Source of the DNA: Candidatus Equimonas faecalis
Lineage (GTDB): Bacteria; Bacteroidota; Bacteroidia; Bacteroidales; Bacteroidaceae
Length of the DNA stretch: 49,361 bases
Direction of reading: 5' to 3'
Assembly (NCBI GenBank): GCA_018066245.1
Contig: JAGHRT010000030.1
Coordinates: forward strand, 1-49,361
The notes under the pieces were generated by a model. It had not been told where the DNA came from, did not search any database, and saw only the letters and a program-made list of their open reading frames with translations. A program made the position numbers and the translations under genes. Numbering within the stretch: position 1 is the stretch's first letter; every line of letters starts with the position of its first letter. Below, in pieces: positions 1-8,657 of this stretch.

Positions 1-420
1 CAACGTGCCCATCCCCACCACGCACCTTGCCCGGTGGGCTGTTCGCATTTTCGGGGCCGGGTACTGCTATATAGGGTTTGCAATGTGAAAAAACTTTAGA
101 GTAGTCAATTCGGTAACACGGTAACACCCCCGTGGGAGCGTAAAAAGAAGTCCGCCGATGGGGGAAACTGTCGGCGGACTTGTTTTTGCTATCGGCGAGA
201 ATAAAACTGATGGTTAGAGTGAAGCATATCCCCCCGCCAAACAAGTCCGCTTTGCGAGTGTAAACGAATCCTCTCGCTCGGAAGGTTACACTAATACCCC
301 CTCTAACTCCCCAGGGGGGAGGACTTCAGTTTCTCATTGGCTCAACCTCCTCCAGCTCCCCCAGGGGGAGGTACCCGAAGGGCGGAGAGGGTTCCCGATT
401 TGCTCATTTGCCCTCCCCCC
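1..420. other. Gene-free left edge with repeats
   Basis: I see no convincing gene here. The stretch holds a strong hairpin at 148-181 (listed separately) and, at about 295-420, GC-rich palindromic sequence made of runs such as CTCCCCAGGGGGGAGG and CTCCCCCAGGGGGAGG. A related copy in the opposite orientation lies near 8555-8660 and a shorter one near 10455-10485. An open frame from 337 runs against tsaE and is a shadow. The sequence at 1-100 may be the edge of a neighbouring gene region, but no frame is recognisable. Confidence 0.6.
148..181. terminator. Bidirectional intrinsic terminator hairpin
   Basis: Perfect 11-bp inverted repeat AAGTCCGCCGA / TCGGCGGACTT around a 12-nt loop. Read on the plus strand it is followed by TGTTTTTG; read on the minus strand by CTTTTTAC, so it can work both ways. 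It is the first hairpin downstream of tsaE, about 240 bp past its stop. The same arm sequence recurs near 19980-20006 and 47440-47495, so it belongs to a repeated terminator family. Confidence 0.6.
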
Positions 421-939
421 CTATTCTTTTCCGCATTCAAGGGTGCGGGAGCCGCCGGGGTTCTCGGTGAGGCGCACCACAAGCGTATTGTCGGGCAGGA
501 GGGGCTCTACGTTTTCGGGCCACTCCATCAGGCAGAGGAGGCCGGAATGGAGGTAGTCGTCCATACCGAGGGCACGGGCCTCGTTGAGGGTGCGCAGACG
601 GTAGCAGTCGAAGTGATAGACGGGTTCCTGCCAACGCTGGCTATAGTATTCATTGACTATGGCAAAGGTTGGCGAAGTTACAGTGTCTTGTACTTGCAAT
701 GCCTTGCAGAGTGCGGATATGAAGGTGGTCTTGCCCGTGCCCATGGGGGCGAGGAAGGCGAGGCAGAGCTCTTTTCCGCCGTTCTTCTCCTGCCTCTTCC
801 CGTCAGGGCTGGCCGAGCCTCCCTGACACCCCTCCCCTATTGGGGAGGGGGAGATGCCTCTATAGGTTGATTCCAAATAGGCGAGAAACTGCTCTGCGGC
901 CTGTGGCAGGGCTTCGAGGTTGGGGATTTGGATTGTCAT
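421..939 (-). CDS. tsaE: tRNA t6A37 biosynthesis ATPase TsaE with an in-frame repeat insertion
   Basis: TsaE is the small cytoplasmic ATPase that works with TsaB and TsaD to make N6-threonylcarbamoyladenosine at position 37 of ANN-decoding tRNAs. The 172-residue product has the Walker A motif APMGTGKT at about residues 64-71, then the family stretches SPTFAIVNEY and YHFDCYRL. TsaE is usually about 135-155 residues. The excess is a Gly/Ser/Pro-rich segment at about residues 27-54, between the first helix and the strand leading into Walker A. It is encoded by GC-rich palindromes at about 802-850 that look like the dispersed repeats elsewhere in the window. The ATPase core looks intact, so the protein is probably functional with an extra surface loop. 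Confidence 0.88.
   Translation of the reverse strand: MTIQIPNLEALPQAAEQFLAYLESTYRGISPSPIGEGCQGGSASPDGKRQEKNGGKELCLAFLAPMGTGKTTFISALCKALQVQDTVTSPTFAIVNEYYSQRWQEPVYHFDCYRLRTLNEARALGMDDYLHSGLLCLMEWPENVEPLLPDNTLVVRLTENPGGSRTLECGKE
802..850. repeat. GC-rich double-palindrome repeat inside tsaE
   Basis: Two adjacent hairpins sit inside the tsaE frame. The first has perfect 7-bp arms GTCAGGG (802-808) and CCCTGAC (821-827). The second has perfect 9-bp arms CCCCTCCCC (829-837) and GGGGAGGGG (842-850) around a TATT loop. Similar C-rich/G-rich palindromes occur between genes at about 295-420, 8555-8660 and 10455-10485. The insertion keeps the reading frame. Confidence 0.7.
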
Positions 940-1020
940 GCTGTACTGAATGTTATGTTTTTGCCTGACTGTTATTATTGTGTGTAAGGGGTGTCTTTCT
1001 TTCCTTCGCGGGAAAAGAAG

Positions 1021-1046
1021 TCGGCAGCGGGGGAATCCGCTGCCGA
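1021..1046 (-). terminator. Intrinsic terminator of the beta-galactosidase gene
   Basis: Perfect 10-bp inverted repeat TCGGCAGCGG / CCGCTGCCGA with a 6-nt loop, starting 10 bp after the stop codon of the minus-strand beta-galactosidase gene. On the minus strand it is followed by CTTCTTTTCC, a U-rich tail. Position and shape fit a Rho-independent terminator. Confidence 0.75.
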
Positions 1047-1055
1047 AATTGTGCT

Positions 1056-4000
1056 TTACTTTGTCAATATCTTGAACTCTGCGCCGCAGGCCCAGGGGTG
1101 GCCGTGCTTCTCAGTGAGGGCCTTGAAGCGGAGGTAGCGTGCCTTGACGGGCTTCTGGAAGCGGACGGTCTGGGCGGTGGCGGTGCCGTCGAACTGGCCG
1201 CTGTGGGTGAGGGTCCACTGCCCGGCGTCGGTGCTGATATAGATTTCGTAGTTTTTCACGCGGCCGTTCTCGCTGTCCTGACGGGGGAGGAAGACGAAGC
1301 CGGTAAGGGTGGTGGACTTGTGGCAATCGAAGTCGATGGTGTGGGGGTACTCCATGAGGGTTTTGCCATAGACGGTGTGCCAGAAGGTGTCGGGATTCCC
1401 GTCAACGAGGTGTTCCACATCGCCTTCGCCTTCTTCCTGGCTGGAACATGAGATGACGGCGGGGGAGAGCCCGGCGGGTTCCTGATAGAGTTCGGTGATC
1501 TGGGGCTGACGGGCTGCGGTGGCGCTGACGAGCACGGTCTCATCCACGTTGCCGCTGACGGGGCGTATGATGAAGCCGAACTGACGGGAGGCTCCGTTGG
1601 CCCGTTGCTCGGGATAGGGGGGAGCCTGTCCGCAGGATTGGCCGCCGAGACCTGTAACCTGAGCATCGAGATGGAGCACGGTGCCCTGGCTCTGGGGCAG
1701 TTGATAGCCGTGGACGGCTCCCATCATCTCCTGCTGTGTCCAGGGAAGGGCGGATGCACTCATCGTGCTGTCGCTGACAAAGGCTACACCCTGGCCGCCG
1801 GCATCGGTAACGGCACACCAGCGCACGTCTTCGCGGTTGCCCATGGTCTGAGGCTTGGGAAGGATGATGCCCTGCGAGGCTACGGGGCTGCTGTACTGTT
1901 CCACGAATGCGGAGCTCTTGCGATCGGCATAGTTGTTTTCGGGGCCGCGGCCATAATAGGTGTATTGGTCATAGCCGGGAGTGAAGCGGAGGCTATAGCC
2001 CAGACGGGGCAGGACTTGTGTGGGTTTGGAGGATGATATGCCGGCCTTGAAGCTTAGTGTGCCGTCGGGATAGATGGTCCAAACTTGATTGGCAAGGAAC
2101 TTAAACTCGGGCCGTCCACCCGTAGCCACGGCTTTGTGGACGCTCTGTGGGTCGCGGTCGCGGTCGCCGTAGATGTCGCGATAGGTGCTGTCGGCCTGGC
2201 TCTCCACGGCAAAGCTCAGCTCTACGGCTCCGCCCTTGAGCTTCTTCACCTTGGGCTTGCCCACAAGGTGGTGCTTCAGGGCGTTGAGGCCTGCTTGGAA
2301 CCAACGCTGATGAACCCAAATGTCGTTGTCGGCAGGAGCACGGAAGGCATCGAGCACGAGGGCTCCGTCCTTCTGTATCATTTCCTTGCCGTCATATTTC
2401 AGGGAGTAGAGGGCACCTGTCTTCTTGCAGAACTTGGCAGAGAAGCCGGACAGGCTGGTGGAACTTACAGCAAGGTGCTTGTCGCCCTGCTCCACTTTTA
2501 CTTTCTGCTTGGCGGGCTGTAAGGTGGCTACGTCGGGCAGGGCGGCGGTGCGGGCTTGCAGGGGCAGCTGTTCTTCGGCCTGCACATAGCCTTTCTGGGC
2601 CCAGGGCTTGTCCTCGCGCAGCACAAACTGCACCTTGACGAAGTATTCGCGGTCGGGGCGGTACTGCACGGCCTGGCGCGTCTGCTGCACCAAGCGGAAG
2701 GTTTTCTTCTCACGGGGACCGAGGGGCAGACGCTTGGCATCGGCGGGCTGGCCCTCCACGGGCTGATTCTCCACAATGGCCTTGCCGTCCTCGTAGAGGC
2801 TCCAAAGGATGTCGTAGTCGGCAAGGGAAATGAAGTAGTTTTTGTTGAAAATCTCTACCTCGAGATTTGAGGGGGAGAGATTGGGGCCACTCACTCCGAT
2901 GTTCTGATAGACTTTCTTCACTTCATAGTACTGGGCCTTGGGGGTGAGGTCGGGGCGCATCACACCGTTCATGCAGAACATGCCGTCGTTGGGCTTGTCG
3001 CCGAAATCGCCGCCGTAACCCCAGTAGCGAATGCCGTCGGGGGTGTAGTTGTAGATGGCCTGATCGACCCAGTCCCAGATGGCACCGCCCATCACATAGT
3101 TGGACTTCTCGATTTCTACCCACATATCGGCGAGGCCGCCGCAGGCGTTGCCCATGGAGTGGGCGTACTCGCTGACGTGGAAGGGATATTTGATGCTACC
3201 CTTTCCCTTGCCGCTGCAAGCCCAGCGGAACCAGTTGATTTCAGGGTACTGGTTGGAGCCCATATCCACGATGCCGTTGTTGCGTTCATACTGCACGGGA
3301 CGGCTGGGGTCGAACTGGTGGATGGCTTCGTAGGCACGCTTGTAGTTGATGCCGGGGCCTCCTTCGTTGCCGAGGCTCCAGATAACCACGGAGGGGTGGT
3401 TGATTTGACCGTGCGCCATCTCCATGTTACGACTGATGTGCTGGTTGAGGAACTCGGGAACGTGGCTGAGGGAGGCGTCGCCGTAGCCGTACTCGTGGCT
3501 TTCCACGTTGGCCTCGTCTTCAAGCATGATGCCGTAGAGGTCGCAGAGGTAATACCAATAGGGGGCATCGGGATAGTGGGAGCAACGCACGTGGTTGATA
3601 TTGCCGCGATGCATGAGCATGACTTCGTGAAGCATCTGCTCACGGGTGATGGCGTGGCCCCGTTCGGGGGAGTTCTCATGACGATTGACGCCCTTGAACT
3701 TGACGGGCTTGTTGTTCAGGTAGTAGTAGCGGCCAGCCATACCGAACTCGTCATCGGCGGCTGCGGTCTCGCGTATTTCACACTTGCGGAAGCCCGTACC
3801 CGTGGAGAAGGTCTCAAGCACCTGGCCTTTGGCATCAAGCAGTTCGCCCACCAAAGTGTAGCGATAGGGAGCCTCTGCACTCCACTTCTTCACAAGAGTG
3901 CCGGCATGGAGGTCTATTTTTACTTCGGAGGCGGCATTACCCAGCACCTGGCTTACAGGCACGGACACGGAACCGCCGGGGAAGGCGTGGTTGCTCTCCT

Positions 4001-4940
4001 TGTACAAATCGTTCTCGTAGAGGGTGTAGCGGATGCTCATCCCCTTCACGGCCTTAGCGCTGAGGTTGCGTACATCGGCTGTGATGTGAAGCAGGCCGTC
4101 GGTACAATTGCGGTCGGCAAAGTCGGGGATGACGCGGAAGTCGCGCACGTGAACGGTGGGTTTGCTTTCAAGAGCCACCGTGCGGAATATGCCGGGCAGG
4201 CGGAACATGTCCTGACTCTCGAGGAAGGAACCGTCGCAGTGACGATAGACCTTTACGGTAACGGTTTGGTCGCCCTCTTTGTTCAGGTAGGGCGTAATGT
4301 CAAACTGAGCGGTATTGCGGCTATTCTTTGAGAAGCCCACATAGTGCCCGTTGATATACAGATAGAAGAAGGAATCCACACCGTCGAAGTTGATGTAGAG
4401 TTGGCGGCCCTGCCAGTTGGCAGGCACGGTGAAGGTGCGCTGATAGGTGCCGACCTCATTGCGGTTTTTGTAGGTCAGCCAGTTCTTGTTGGGCTCACGC
4501 ATCACGCCGTTCTTCCAGTCGCCCACCTTTCCCTGGTGCTGGAAAATCACACGGATGTTGCTGTAAATGGGCTGGCCCCAACGGAGCGTACCATCCTTCT
4601 GCACGCCCTGCACATTCCAGTTGCCGGGCACGCCGATAGTCTCCCACTCGGCAGGGTCGGGGTCGGAGGGATTGCCTTTCCACTTAAACTGCCATTCGCC
4701 GTCCAGGCTTTTCCAGTAGCTGGACTTATCGGGCAGAATCTGGCGAGCCTCATCAATCGTGGCAAAGCTGAAGAACCACGCATGGGGCTGTTCCTTGTTC
4801 AGAGCCACACGCTCAGGACTTTCCCATTCCTTGCCGTCGGGCTCAGCGGGATTAATCTGATACTGGTAGCCGGCCAAGATGTCGGCATGGGCTACGATGC
4901 CGGCAAGAAGCGCGGCTGAAAGTAAGAGAAATTTACGCAT
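1056..4940 (-). CDS. Secreted GH2 beta-galactosidase with C-terminal discoidin-like domain
   Basis: A 1294-residue LacZ-type glycoside hydrolase family 2 enzyme that cleaves terminal beta-galactosides, probably in the periplasm or at the cell surface. I chose the start at 4940 because it gives a clean signal peptide (MRKFLLLSAALLAGIVAHA); an in-frame ATG 29 codons upstream would bury it. Domains in order: N-terminal sugar-binding domain, immunoglobulin-like domain, TIM barrel with acid/base Glu526 (in SLGNEGG) and nucleophile Glu591 (in HVSEYAHSMGN), a second Ig-like domain, and a Bgal small-chain domain. The last ~140 residues (VDGNPDTFWHT, RYLRFKAL) resemble an F5/8 type C carbohydrate-binding domain, as is common in Bacteroidales exo-glycosidases. 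No SusC/SusD pair is adjacent, so it is not visibly part of a polysaccharide utilisation locus. Confidence 0.93.
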   Translation of the reverse strand: MRKFLLLSAALLAGIVAHADILAGYQYQINPAEPDGKEWESPERVALNKEQPHAWFFSFATIDEARQILPDKSSYWKSLDGEWQFKWKGNPSDPDPAEWETIGVPGNWNVQGVQKDGTLRWGQPIYSNIRVIFQHQGKVGDWKNGVMREPNKNWLTYKNRNEVGTYQRTFTVPANWQGRQLYINFDGVDSFFYLYINGHYVGFSKNSRNTAQFDITPYLNKEGDQTVTVKVYRHCDGSFLESQDMFRLPGIFRTVALESKPTVHVRDFRVIPDFADRNCTDGLLHITADVRNLSAKAVKGMSIRYTLYENDLYKESNHAFPGGSVSVPVSQVLGNAASEVKIDLHAGTLVKKWSAEAPYRYTLVGELLDAKGQVLETFSTGTGFRKCEIRETAAADDEFGMAGRYYYLNNKPVKFKGVNRHENSPERGHAITREQMLHEVMLMHRGNINHVRCSHYPDAPYWYYLCDLYGIMLEDEANVESHEYGYGDASLSHVPEFLNQHISRNMEMAHGQINHPSVVIWSLGNEGGPGINYKRAYEAIHQFDPSRPVQYERNNGIVDMGSNQYPEINWFRWACSGKGKGSIKYPFHVSEYAHSMGNACGGLADMWVEIEKSNYVMGGAIWDWVDQAIYNYTPDGIRYWGYGGDFGDKPNDGMFCMNGVMRPDLTPKAQYYEVKKVYQNIGVSGPNLSPSNLEVEIFNKNYFISLADYDILWSLYEDGKAIVENQPVEGQPADAKRLPLGPREKKTFRLVQQTRQAVQYRPDREYFVKVQFVLREDKPWAQKGYVQAEEQLPLQARTAALPDVATLQPAKQKVKVEQGDKHLAVSSTSLSGFSAKFCKKTGALYSLKYDGKEMIQKDGALVLDAFRAPADNDIWVHQRWFQAGLNALKHHLVGKPKVKKLKGGAVELSFAVESQADSTYRDIYGDRDRDPQSVHKAVATGGRPEFKFLANQVWTIYPDGTLSFKAGISSSKPTQVLPRLGYSLRFTPGYDQYTYYGRGPENNYADRKSSAFVEQYSSPVASQGIILPKPQTMGNREDVRWCAVTDAGGQGVAFVSDSTMSASALPWTQQEMMGAVHGYQLPQSQGTVLHLDAQVTGLGGQSCGQAPPYPEQRANGASRQFGFIIRPVSGNVDETVLVSATAARQPQITELYQEPAGLSPAVISCSSQEEGEGDVEHLVDGNPDTFWHTVYGKTLMEYPHTIDFDCHKSTTLTGFVFLPRQDSENGRVKNYEIYISTDAGQWTLTHSGQFDGTATAQTVRFQKPVKARYLRFKALTEKHGHPWACGAEFKILTK

Positions 4941-5037
4941 ATTTTTATTGGGGTTTAGAAGTCGGGGAAGGTTGGAGTTGCTATTATCTATAGTTGCCGG
5001 TGTCGTTTTCAGCTGTCCGTTGTTCACTCATTCACTG

Positions 5038-6498
5038 TCAACGGATGCTGCCCACCCACTTAAACAGGCGGTTCCAGCGGATATGGCCGTCGCCCCACGA
5101 GCGGTCCTTGTCGGTGGAAAGCCAGATAAAGAGGGGCTTTCCCACGATGTGCGTCTCGGGCACGAAGCCCCAGAAGCGGGAGTCGGCGGAGTTGTCGCGG
5201 TTGTCGCCCTGCATCCAGTAGTAGTCGTACTTGAAGGTGTAGGATGTGGCGGGCTTACTATTTATATATATGGTGTTGCCGCGCACTTCGAGGGTGTTGC
5301 CTTCGTAGTTGCGGATGCAGCGCTCATAGTAGGGCAGGTTGTCCAGCGTGAGTTTGAGGCTGTCGCCGGCCTTAGGAATCCACAGGGGGCCGTAGTCGGC
5401 GCACGTCCAACCCGTAGCCTTGTTCTGGGGATAGAGCCACTCGCCGTAGGCAGGAGCGGGCTGTATGTCTTCCACACAGCCACTCTCCAGCAAGGCTTTA
5501 CACGTTTCTTTAGTCAGGGGCATTTGGTGTACGGTGCCGTCCTGGCTGACGATTTGGCCGAGGTCTTCCATGCTGATGCCGTGTTCGTGGATGAAGTCGT
5601 CCGTGAGGTTGCCTTTGAAGCGCACGAAATGGCTTTGCTGGGCCTTCTCCGGCTCAAACATACGCTTGCCGTTGAGGTAAATCTGATTGTGCTTGATTTG
5701 CAGAATCTGACCGGGAAGGCCCACGCAGCGCTTCACATAGTTCTCGCGGCGGTCGGCGGGACGATAGACGATGTCGCCAAACTGTCCGGCGTTCTGCTCC
5801 ACAAGGGTTCGCCCCAAGTCATGTACGGCGCTGAAGTAGGCCTGCTGCTCGGCGTAAGGTGTATTCTTGGCGGGATACGGCAGGTCAGGAAGTTGCTGCT
5901 GGCCAATCATGTAGCACAGACGATAAAAATCCTGATCCTGAGCATTCAAAGCCACGGTATCGCCCGCAGGATAGTTGAACACCACGATGTCGCCCAATTC
6001 CACCTTGCCAAGACCTTTCACGCGGCGGTAGTCCCAATGAGGGCTGTCTATGAAGCTCTTCTTGCCCGCCAGCCCGGGGAGCCATTCAGGGAAGGAATGC
6101 TGCGTCATAGGCATATAAAGCGGCGTCTCGGGAATGCGGGGGCCATAACTCATCTTGCTCACCAGCAGGTAATCGCCCGTAAGCATGGTCTTCTCCAGGG
6201 ACGAAGAAGGAATGACGAAGTTCTGAAAGAAGAACTGATTGAGAAAATAGAGAGCGACGAGGGCAAACACAATGGCGTCCACCCAGCCCATAATGAAGCG
6301 CACGGTGCCGTTCTTGCTGTTACGCCACCAACTCCAGTTGATATAGTGGGTAATGTAGCTGTCGAAGATAAAAGGCACGACGAGGAGCCCCAGCCAGCTT
6401 CCTACCCAAAGGCCAAACACTCCCCAGAGAATGAGGACAACAGTCAGCTTAACCCATTGCCGGCATGGAGCCGCAGCTATTTTTTCAAGAAATTTCAT
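5038..6498 (-). CDS. lepB: Signal peptidase I
   Basis: Membrane serine protease (family S26) that removes signal peptides from exported proteins. The 486-residue length is typical of the enlarged Bacteroidales enzyme. Two hydrophobic segments near the N terminus (about 16-48 and 68-92) anchor it. They are followed by the catalytic serine motif IPSSSLEKTM (Ser100) and, after a long insertion, the general-base lysine in NYVKRCVGLPG (Lys256). The C-terminal motif YYWMQGDNRDNSADSRFWG matches the family's conserved box. The gene starts 2 bp after the dapB stop codon, so the two are almost certainly co-transcribed. Long open frames on the opposite strand are shadows. Confidence 0.95.
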   Translation of the reverse strand: MKFLEKIAAAPCRQWVKLTVVLILWGVFGLWVGSWLGLLVVPFIFDSYITHYINWSWWRNSKNGTVRFIMGWVDAIVFALVALYFLNQFFFQNFVIPSSSLEKTMLTGDYLLVSKMSYGPRIPETPLYMPMTQHSFPEWLPGLAGKKSFIDSPHWDYRRVKGLGKVELGDIVVFNYPAGDTVALNAQDQDFYRLCYMIGQQQLPDLPYPAKNTPYAEQQAYFSAVHDLGRTLVEQNAGQFGDIVYRPADRRENYVKRCVGLPGQILQIKHNQIYLNGKRMFEPEKAQQSHFVRFKGNLTDDFIHEHGISMEDLGQIVSQDGTVHQMPLTKETCKALLESGCVEDIQPAPAYGEWLYPQNKATGWTCADYGPLWIPKAGDSLKLTLDNLPYYERCIRNYEGNTLEVRGNTIYINSKPATSYTFKYDYYWMQGDNRDNSADSRFWGFVPETHIVGKPLFIWLSTDKDRSWGDGHIRWNRLFKWVGSIR

Positions 6499-6500
6499 AA

Positions 6501-7226
6501 TTATTTGCCGAAGGGGAATAAGTCATCAATGGTCTGCCAGCCGCTGTGGGTGGCCAGAAATTCAGCGGCCAGCACAGCGCCGAGTGCAAAGCCCTCGCGG
6601 TTGTGGGCAGAGTGGGTTATCTGAATAAAGTCGGCAGGCGAATCATAGGTCAGGGTGTGTATGCCGGCTACTTCGCTTTGACGGATGGCATCCACGCGGA
6701 GCACATCGCCGCCCGTCTCGTTCAAGCCCCAACGCGTCTTGCGGTCAAGTTCCGCCACGGCCTGTTCAGCCAGCGTGATGGCCGTTCCGCTGGGAGCGTC
6801 CAGCTTGTGGACATGATGTGTCTCTACGAGGTTCACGTCATACTGCGGAAACCGGTTCATCAGCTTGGCCAGCTGCCTATTGACTGCACGGAACATGGCC
6901 ACGCCCACACTGAAATTGCTACTCCACAGCAGGGTCTTACCTTCCTCGCGGCACAGGCGCATCATTTCATCCTTGACCCCGCCTTTCAGCCAGCCGGTGC
7001 TGCCGCTTACCACCTTTACGCCTCGCTCCATGGCGCGGCGTACATTGCCTTCGGCTACGGCAGGAGCAGTAAATTCTATGGCCACCTCGGCGCTGCGAAA
7101 GGCATCGCTATCGAAGTCCTGCACATTCTCCACGTCGATGACCGACACTATTTCATGGCCACGCTCACGGGCCACCTTCTCTATGATATGCCCCATGCGG
7201 CCATATCCAATCAAGGCTATTCTCAT
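6501..7226 (-). CDS. dapB: 4-hydroxy-tetrahydrodipicolinate reductase
   Basis: NAD(P)H-dependent reductase of the diaminopimelate/lysine pathway. The product from the ATG at 7226 has 241 residues and begins MRIALIGYGRMGH, the Rossmann nucleotide-binding motif. I prefer it to an upstream in-frame start because the extra residues do not fit the family. The catalytic signature HHVHKLDAPSGTA is present, with His and Lys for proton donation and substrate binding. It is the first gene of a dapB-lepB pair. A possible -7 element TATCTTTG (minus strand, 7257-7250) lies 23 bp upstream of the start. lysA, for the last step of the same pathway, is about 6 kb away. Confidence 0.95.
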   Translation of the reverse strand: MRIALIGYGRMGHIIEKVARERGHEIVSVIDVENVQDFDSDAFRSAEVAIEFTAPAVAEGNVRRAMERGVKVVSGSTGWLKGGVKDEMMRLCREEGKTLLWSSNFSVGVAMFRAVNRQLAKLMNRFPQYDVNLVETHHVHKLDAPSGTAITLAEQAVAELDRKTRWGLNETGGDVLRVDAIRQSEVAGIHTLTYDSPADFIQITHSAHNREGFALGAVLAAEFLATHSGWQTIDDLFPFGK

Positions 7227-7316
7227 ACCTATATTAAATAAAACTGTGGCAAAGATACAAAATATCTGCGACATTGGCCTCCTATTCCTGCCGAAATTTG
7301 TAATTTTGCAGCGAAT
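7227..7316. promoter_or_regulatory. Divergent promoter region between dapB and the WbqC-like gene
   Basis: Two copies of the Bacteroidota -7 consensus TAnnTTTG face away from each other. TATCTTTG on the minus strand (7257-7250) points at dapB. TAATTTTG on the plus strand (7301-7308) ends 8 bp before the ATG of the WbqC-like gene, implying a transcript with almost no leader. Neither has a well-spaced TTG -33 element (the plus-strand one is 24 bp away), so confidence is moderate. Confidence 0.4.
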
Positions 7317-7868
7317 ATGTTGCAAATACCGCTCTATTATCTCGCTCCCGTCAGCTATTACAGCCGTCTTTACCGAGCCTTGGCTTCCGGCGAGGGCTAC
7401 TGTTTTGATTCCGCCGACCGCTGGGAAAAGCAAACGCTCCGCTCGCGTTGCTTCATCGCCTCAGCGCAAGGGCCGGCCATGCTCAGCGTACCCGTAACTC
7501 ACAACCGCGCAAGCGGGCTGACTGCCGATTGTCTGCTCTCCGCCCATGGCAACTGGCAGCACCGGCATTGGAATGCATTGGTGAGCAACTATCGCCAGTC
7601 GCCCTTTTTCGATTACTACGCCGATGACTTTGCGCCTCATTACCGTCCCGGGGCGCACGCCACCCTACGGAGTTTCAACATGGCTCTCCATTCCGTTGTG
7701 ATGGAGCACTTAGGGCTCAACGGCTTGCCGCCTACCGTAAGGCCGCGCCCCTCTGCGATGCTGAACCCCTACTATCAGGTGTTCGCCAATCGCACGGGTT
7801 TCCTGCCCGACCTTTCGGTGGTCGATTTACTCTTCAACACAGGCCCCGAGGCCCGTCTTTACTTGTAA
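7317..7868 (+). CDS. WbqC-like family protein
   Basis: A 183-residue protein resembling the WbqC family. Conserved landmarks are YLAPVSYYSRL at the N terminus, WEKQTLRSRCFIASAQG, a central HWNALVSNYRQSPFFDYYADDF, and DLSVVDLLFNTGPEA at the C terminus. WbqC-like proteins are found in polysaccharide and glycoprotein biosynthesis loci; their biochemical role is not settled. In many Bacteroidales the gene sits beside lepB and dapB, which fits here, although this copy points the other way and is the only plus-strand housekeeping gene in the left half. There is no clear Shine-Dalgarno sequence, and the start lies immediately after a -7-like element. Confidence 0.8.
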   Translation: MLQIPLYYLAPVSYYSRLYRALASGEGYCFDSADRWEKQTLRSRCFIASAQGPAMLSVPVTHNRASGLTADCLLSAHGNWQHRHWNALVSNYRQSPFFDYYADDFAPHYRPGAHATLRSFNMALHSVVMEHLGLNGLPPTVRPRPSAMLNPYYQVFANRTGFLPDLSVVDLLFNTGPEARLYL

Positions 7869-7957
7869 CTTTCAAATTCTTGCGCAGGAGTTGCCACGAG
7901 GCAAACCGCAAACAGAACCTTTCCCCAAAGAGGAAACACCTTGCCCGCCTAACTTGT

Positions 7958-8527
7958 TCAGGATTGGCACAGACACTCTTCAATCACCTGCGGGAAGTGT
8001 GCCTGCTCAAGAACGTGTATTTTCGCGGCTATGTCGTCGGCCGTGTCGTCGGGTGAGAGGGGGACGGAGAATTGGCGGATAATGTCGCCGCCGTCGCACA
8101 CCTCATTGACGTAGTGTATGGTTATGCCCGACTCCGTTTCGCCGGCAGCCTTCACGGCCTCATGCACATGATGGCCGTACATGCCCTTGCCCCCGTATTT
8201 GGGGAGGAGGGCCGGATGGATGTTTATAATCCTGTGGTCGTAGCGCTTCACTAAAAAGGGCGGTACTACGAGCAGGAAGCCCGCCAGGATGATGTGGCTC
8301 ACGCCGTAGCGTTCCAGCAGGGGCAGGAGTACACTCTCGTCGAGGAACTCCGTCTTTGGAACCACCTCCGTGGGCACGCCCAGCCTTTGGGCACGCACCA
8401 GGGCGTAGGCATCCTCGCGATTGCTGAGCACGAGGACGCATTTCACGTCCGTGGAGTTTTGGAAATAGCGAATTATGTTCTCGCAGTTCGTTCCGCTGCC
8501 AGACACAAAGATTGCCAGATTTTTCAT
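7958..8527 (-). CDS. purN: Phosphoribosylglycinamide formyltransferase
   Basis: 10-formyl-tetrahydrofolate-dependent GAR transformylase, third step of de novo purine synthesis, cytoplasmic. The 189-residue length is normal. Motifs: phosphate-binding loop VSGSGTN at residues 8-14, the catalytic stretch NIHPALLPKYGGKG with the conserved Asn and His, and GITIHYVNEVCDGGDI carrying the catalytic Asp. It converges with the WbqC-like gene, with about 90 bp between them and no obvious hairpin. Its upstream side carries GC-rich repeat sequence near 8555-8660, which separates it from the next gene. Confidence 0.95.
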   Translation of the reverse strand: MKNLAIFVSGSGTNCENIIRYFQNSTDVKCVLVLSNREDAYALVRAQRLGVPTEVVPKTEFLDESVLLPLLERYGVSHIILAGFLLVVPPFLVKRYDHRIINIHPALLPKYGGKGMYGHHVHEAVKAAGETESGITIHYVNEVCDGGDIIRQFSVPLSPDDTADDIAAKIHVLEQAHFPQVIEECLCQS

Positions 8528-8554
8528 TGTAAGGAGGAAATTAGGAAATTAGCA

Positions 8555-8657
8555 AATGAGGAACCCTCTCCGCCCTTCAGGCACCTCCCCCTTTGTGGGG
8601 AGGCCATCCGGTTTGTCCGCAGGATTTCCATGGGGGAGTTGGAGGGGTGGGCAGGGC
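8555..8657. repeat. Dispersed GC-rich repeat, copy 2
   Basis: A stretch starting CCCTCTCCGCCCTTCAGG and containing CACCTCCCCC, then GGGGGAGTTGGAGG. The reverse complement of 297-395 contains the same blocks in the same order (CCCTCTCCGCCCTTCGGG, CACCTCCCCC-like, GGGGGAGCTGGAGG). A shortened version with TCCTCCCCCGGGGGAGTTGGAGGAGG lies at about 10455-10485. Just before it is an AAATTAGCAAATGAGGAA string that also recurs near 9210, 10435 and 28508. Confidence 0.65.

Noticed and set aside
3159..4331. Long plus-strand open frame opposite the beta-galactosidase gene
   Set aside because: It mirrors the codon structure of a well-conserved enzyme on the other strand and has no family-like motif.
4879..6624. 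581-codon plus-strand open frame opposite lepB
   Set aside because: It is a shadow of lepB and neighbours in GC-rich DNA; the lepB catalytic motifs fix the true strand.
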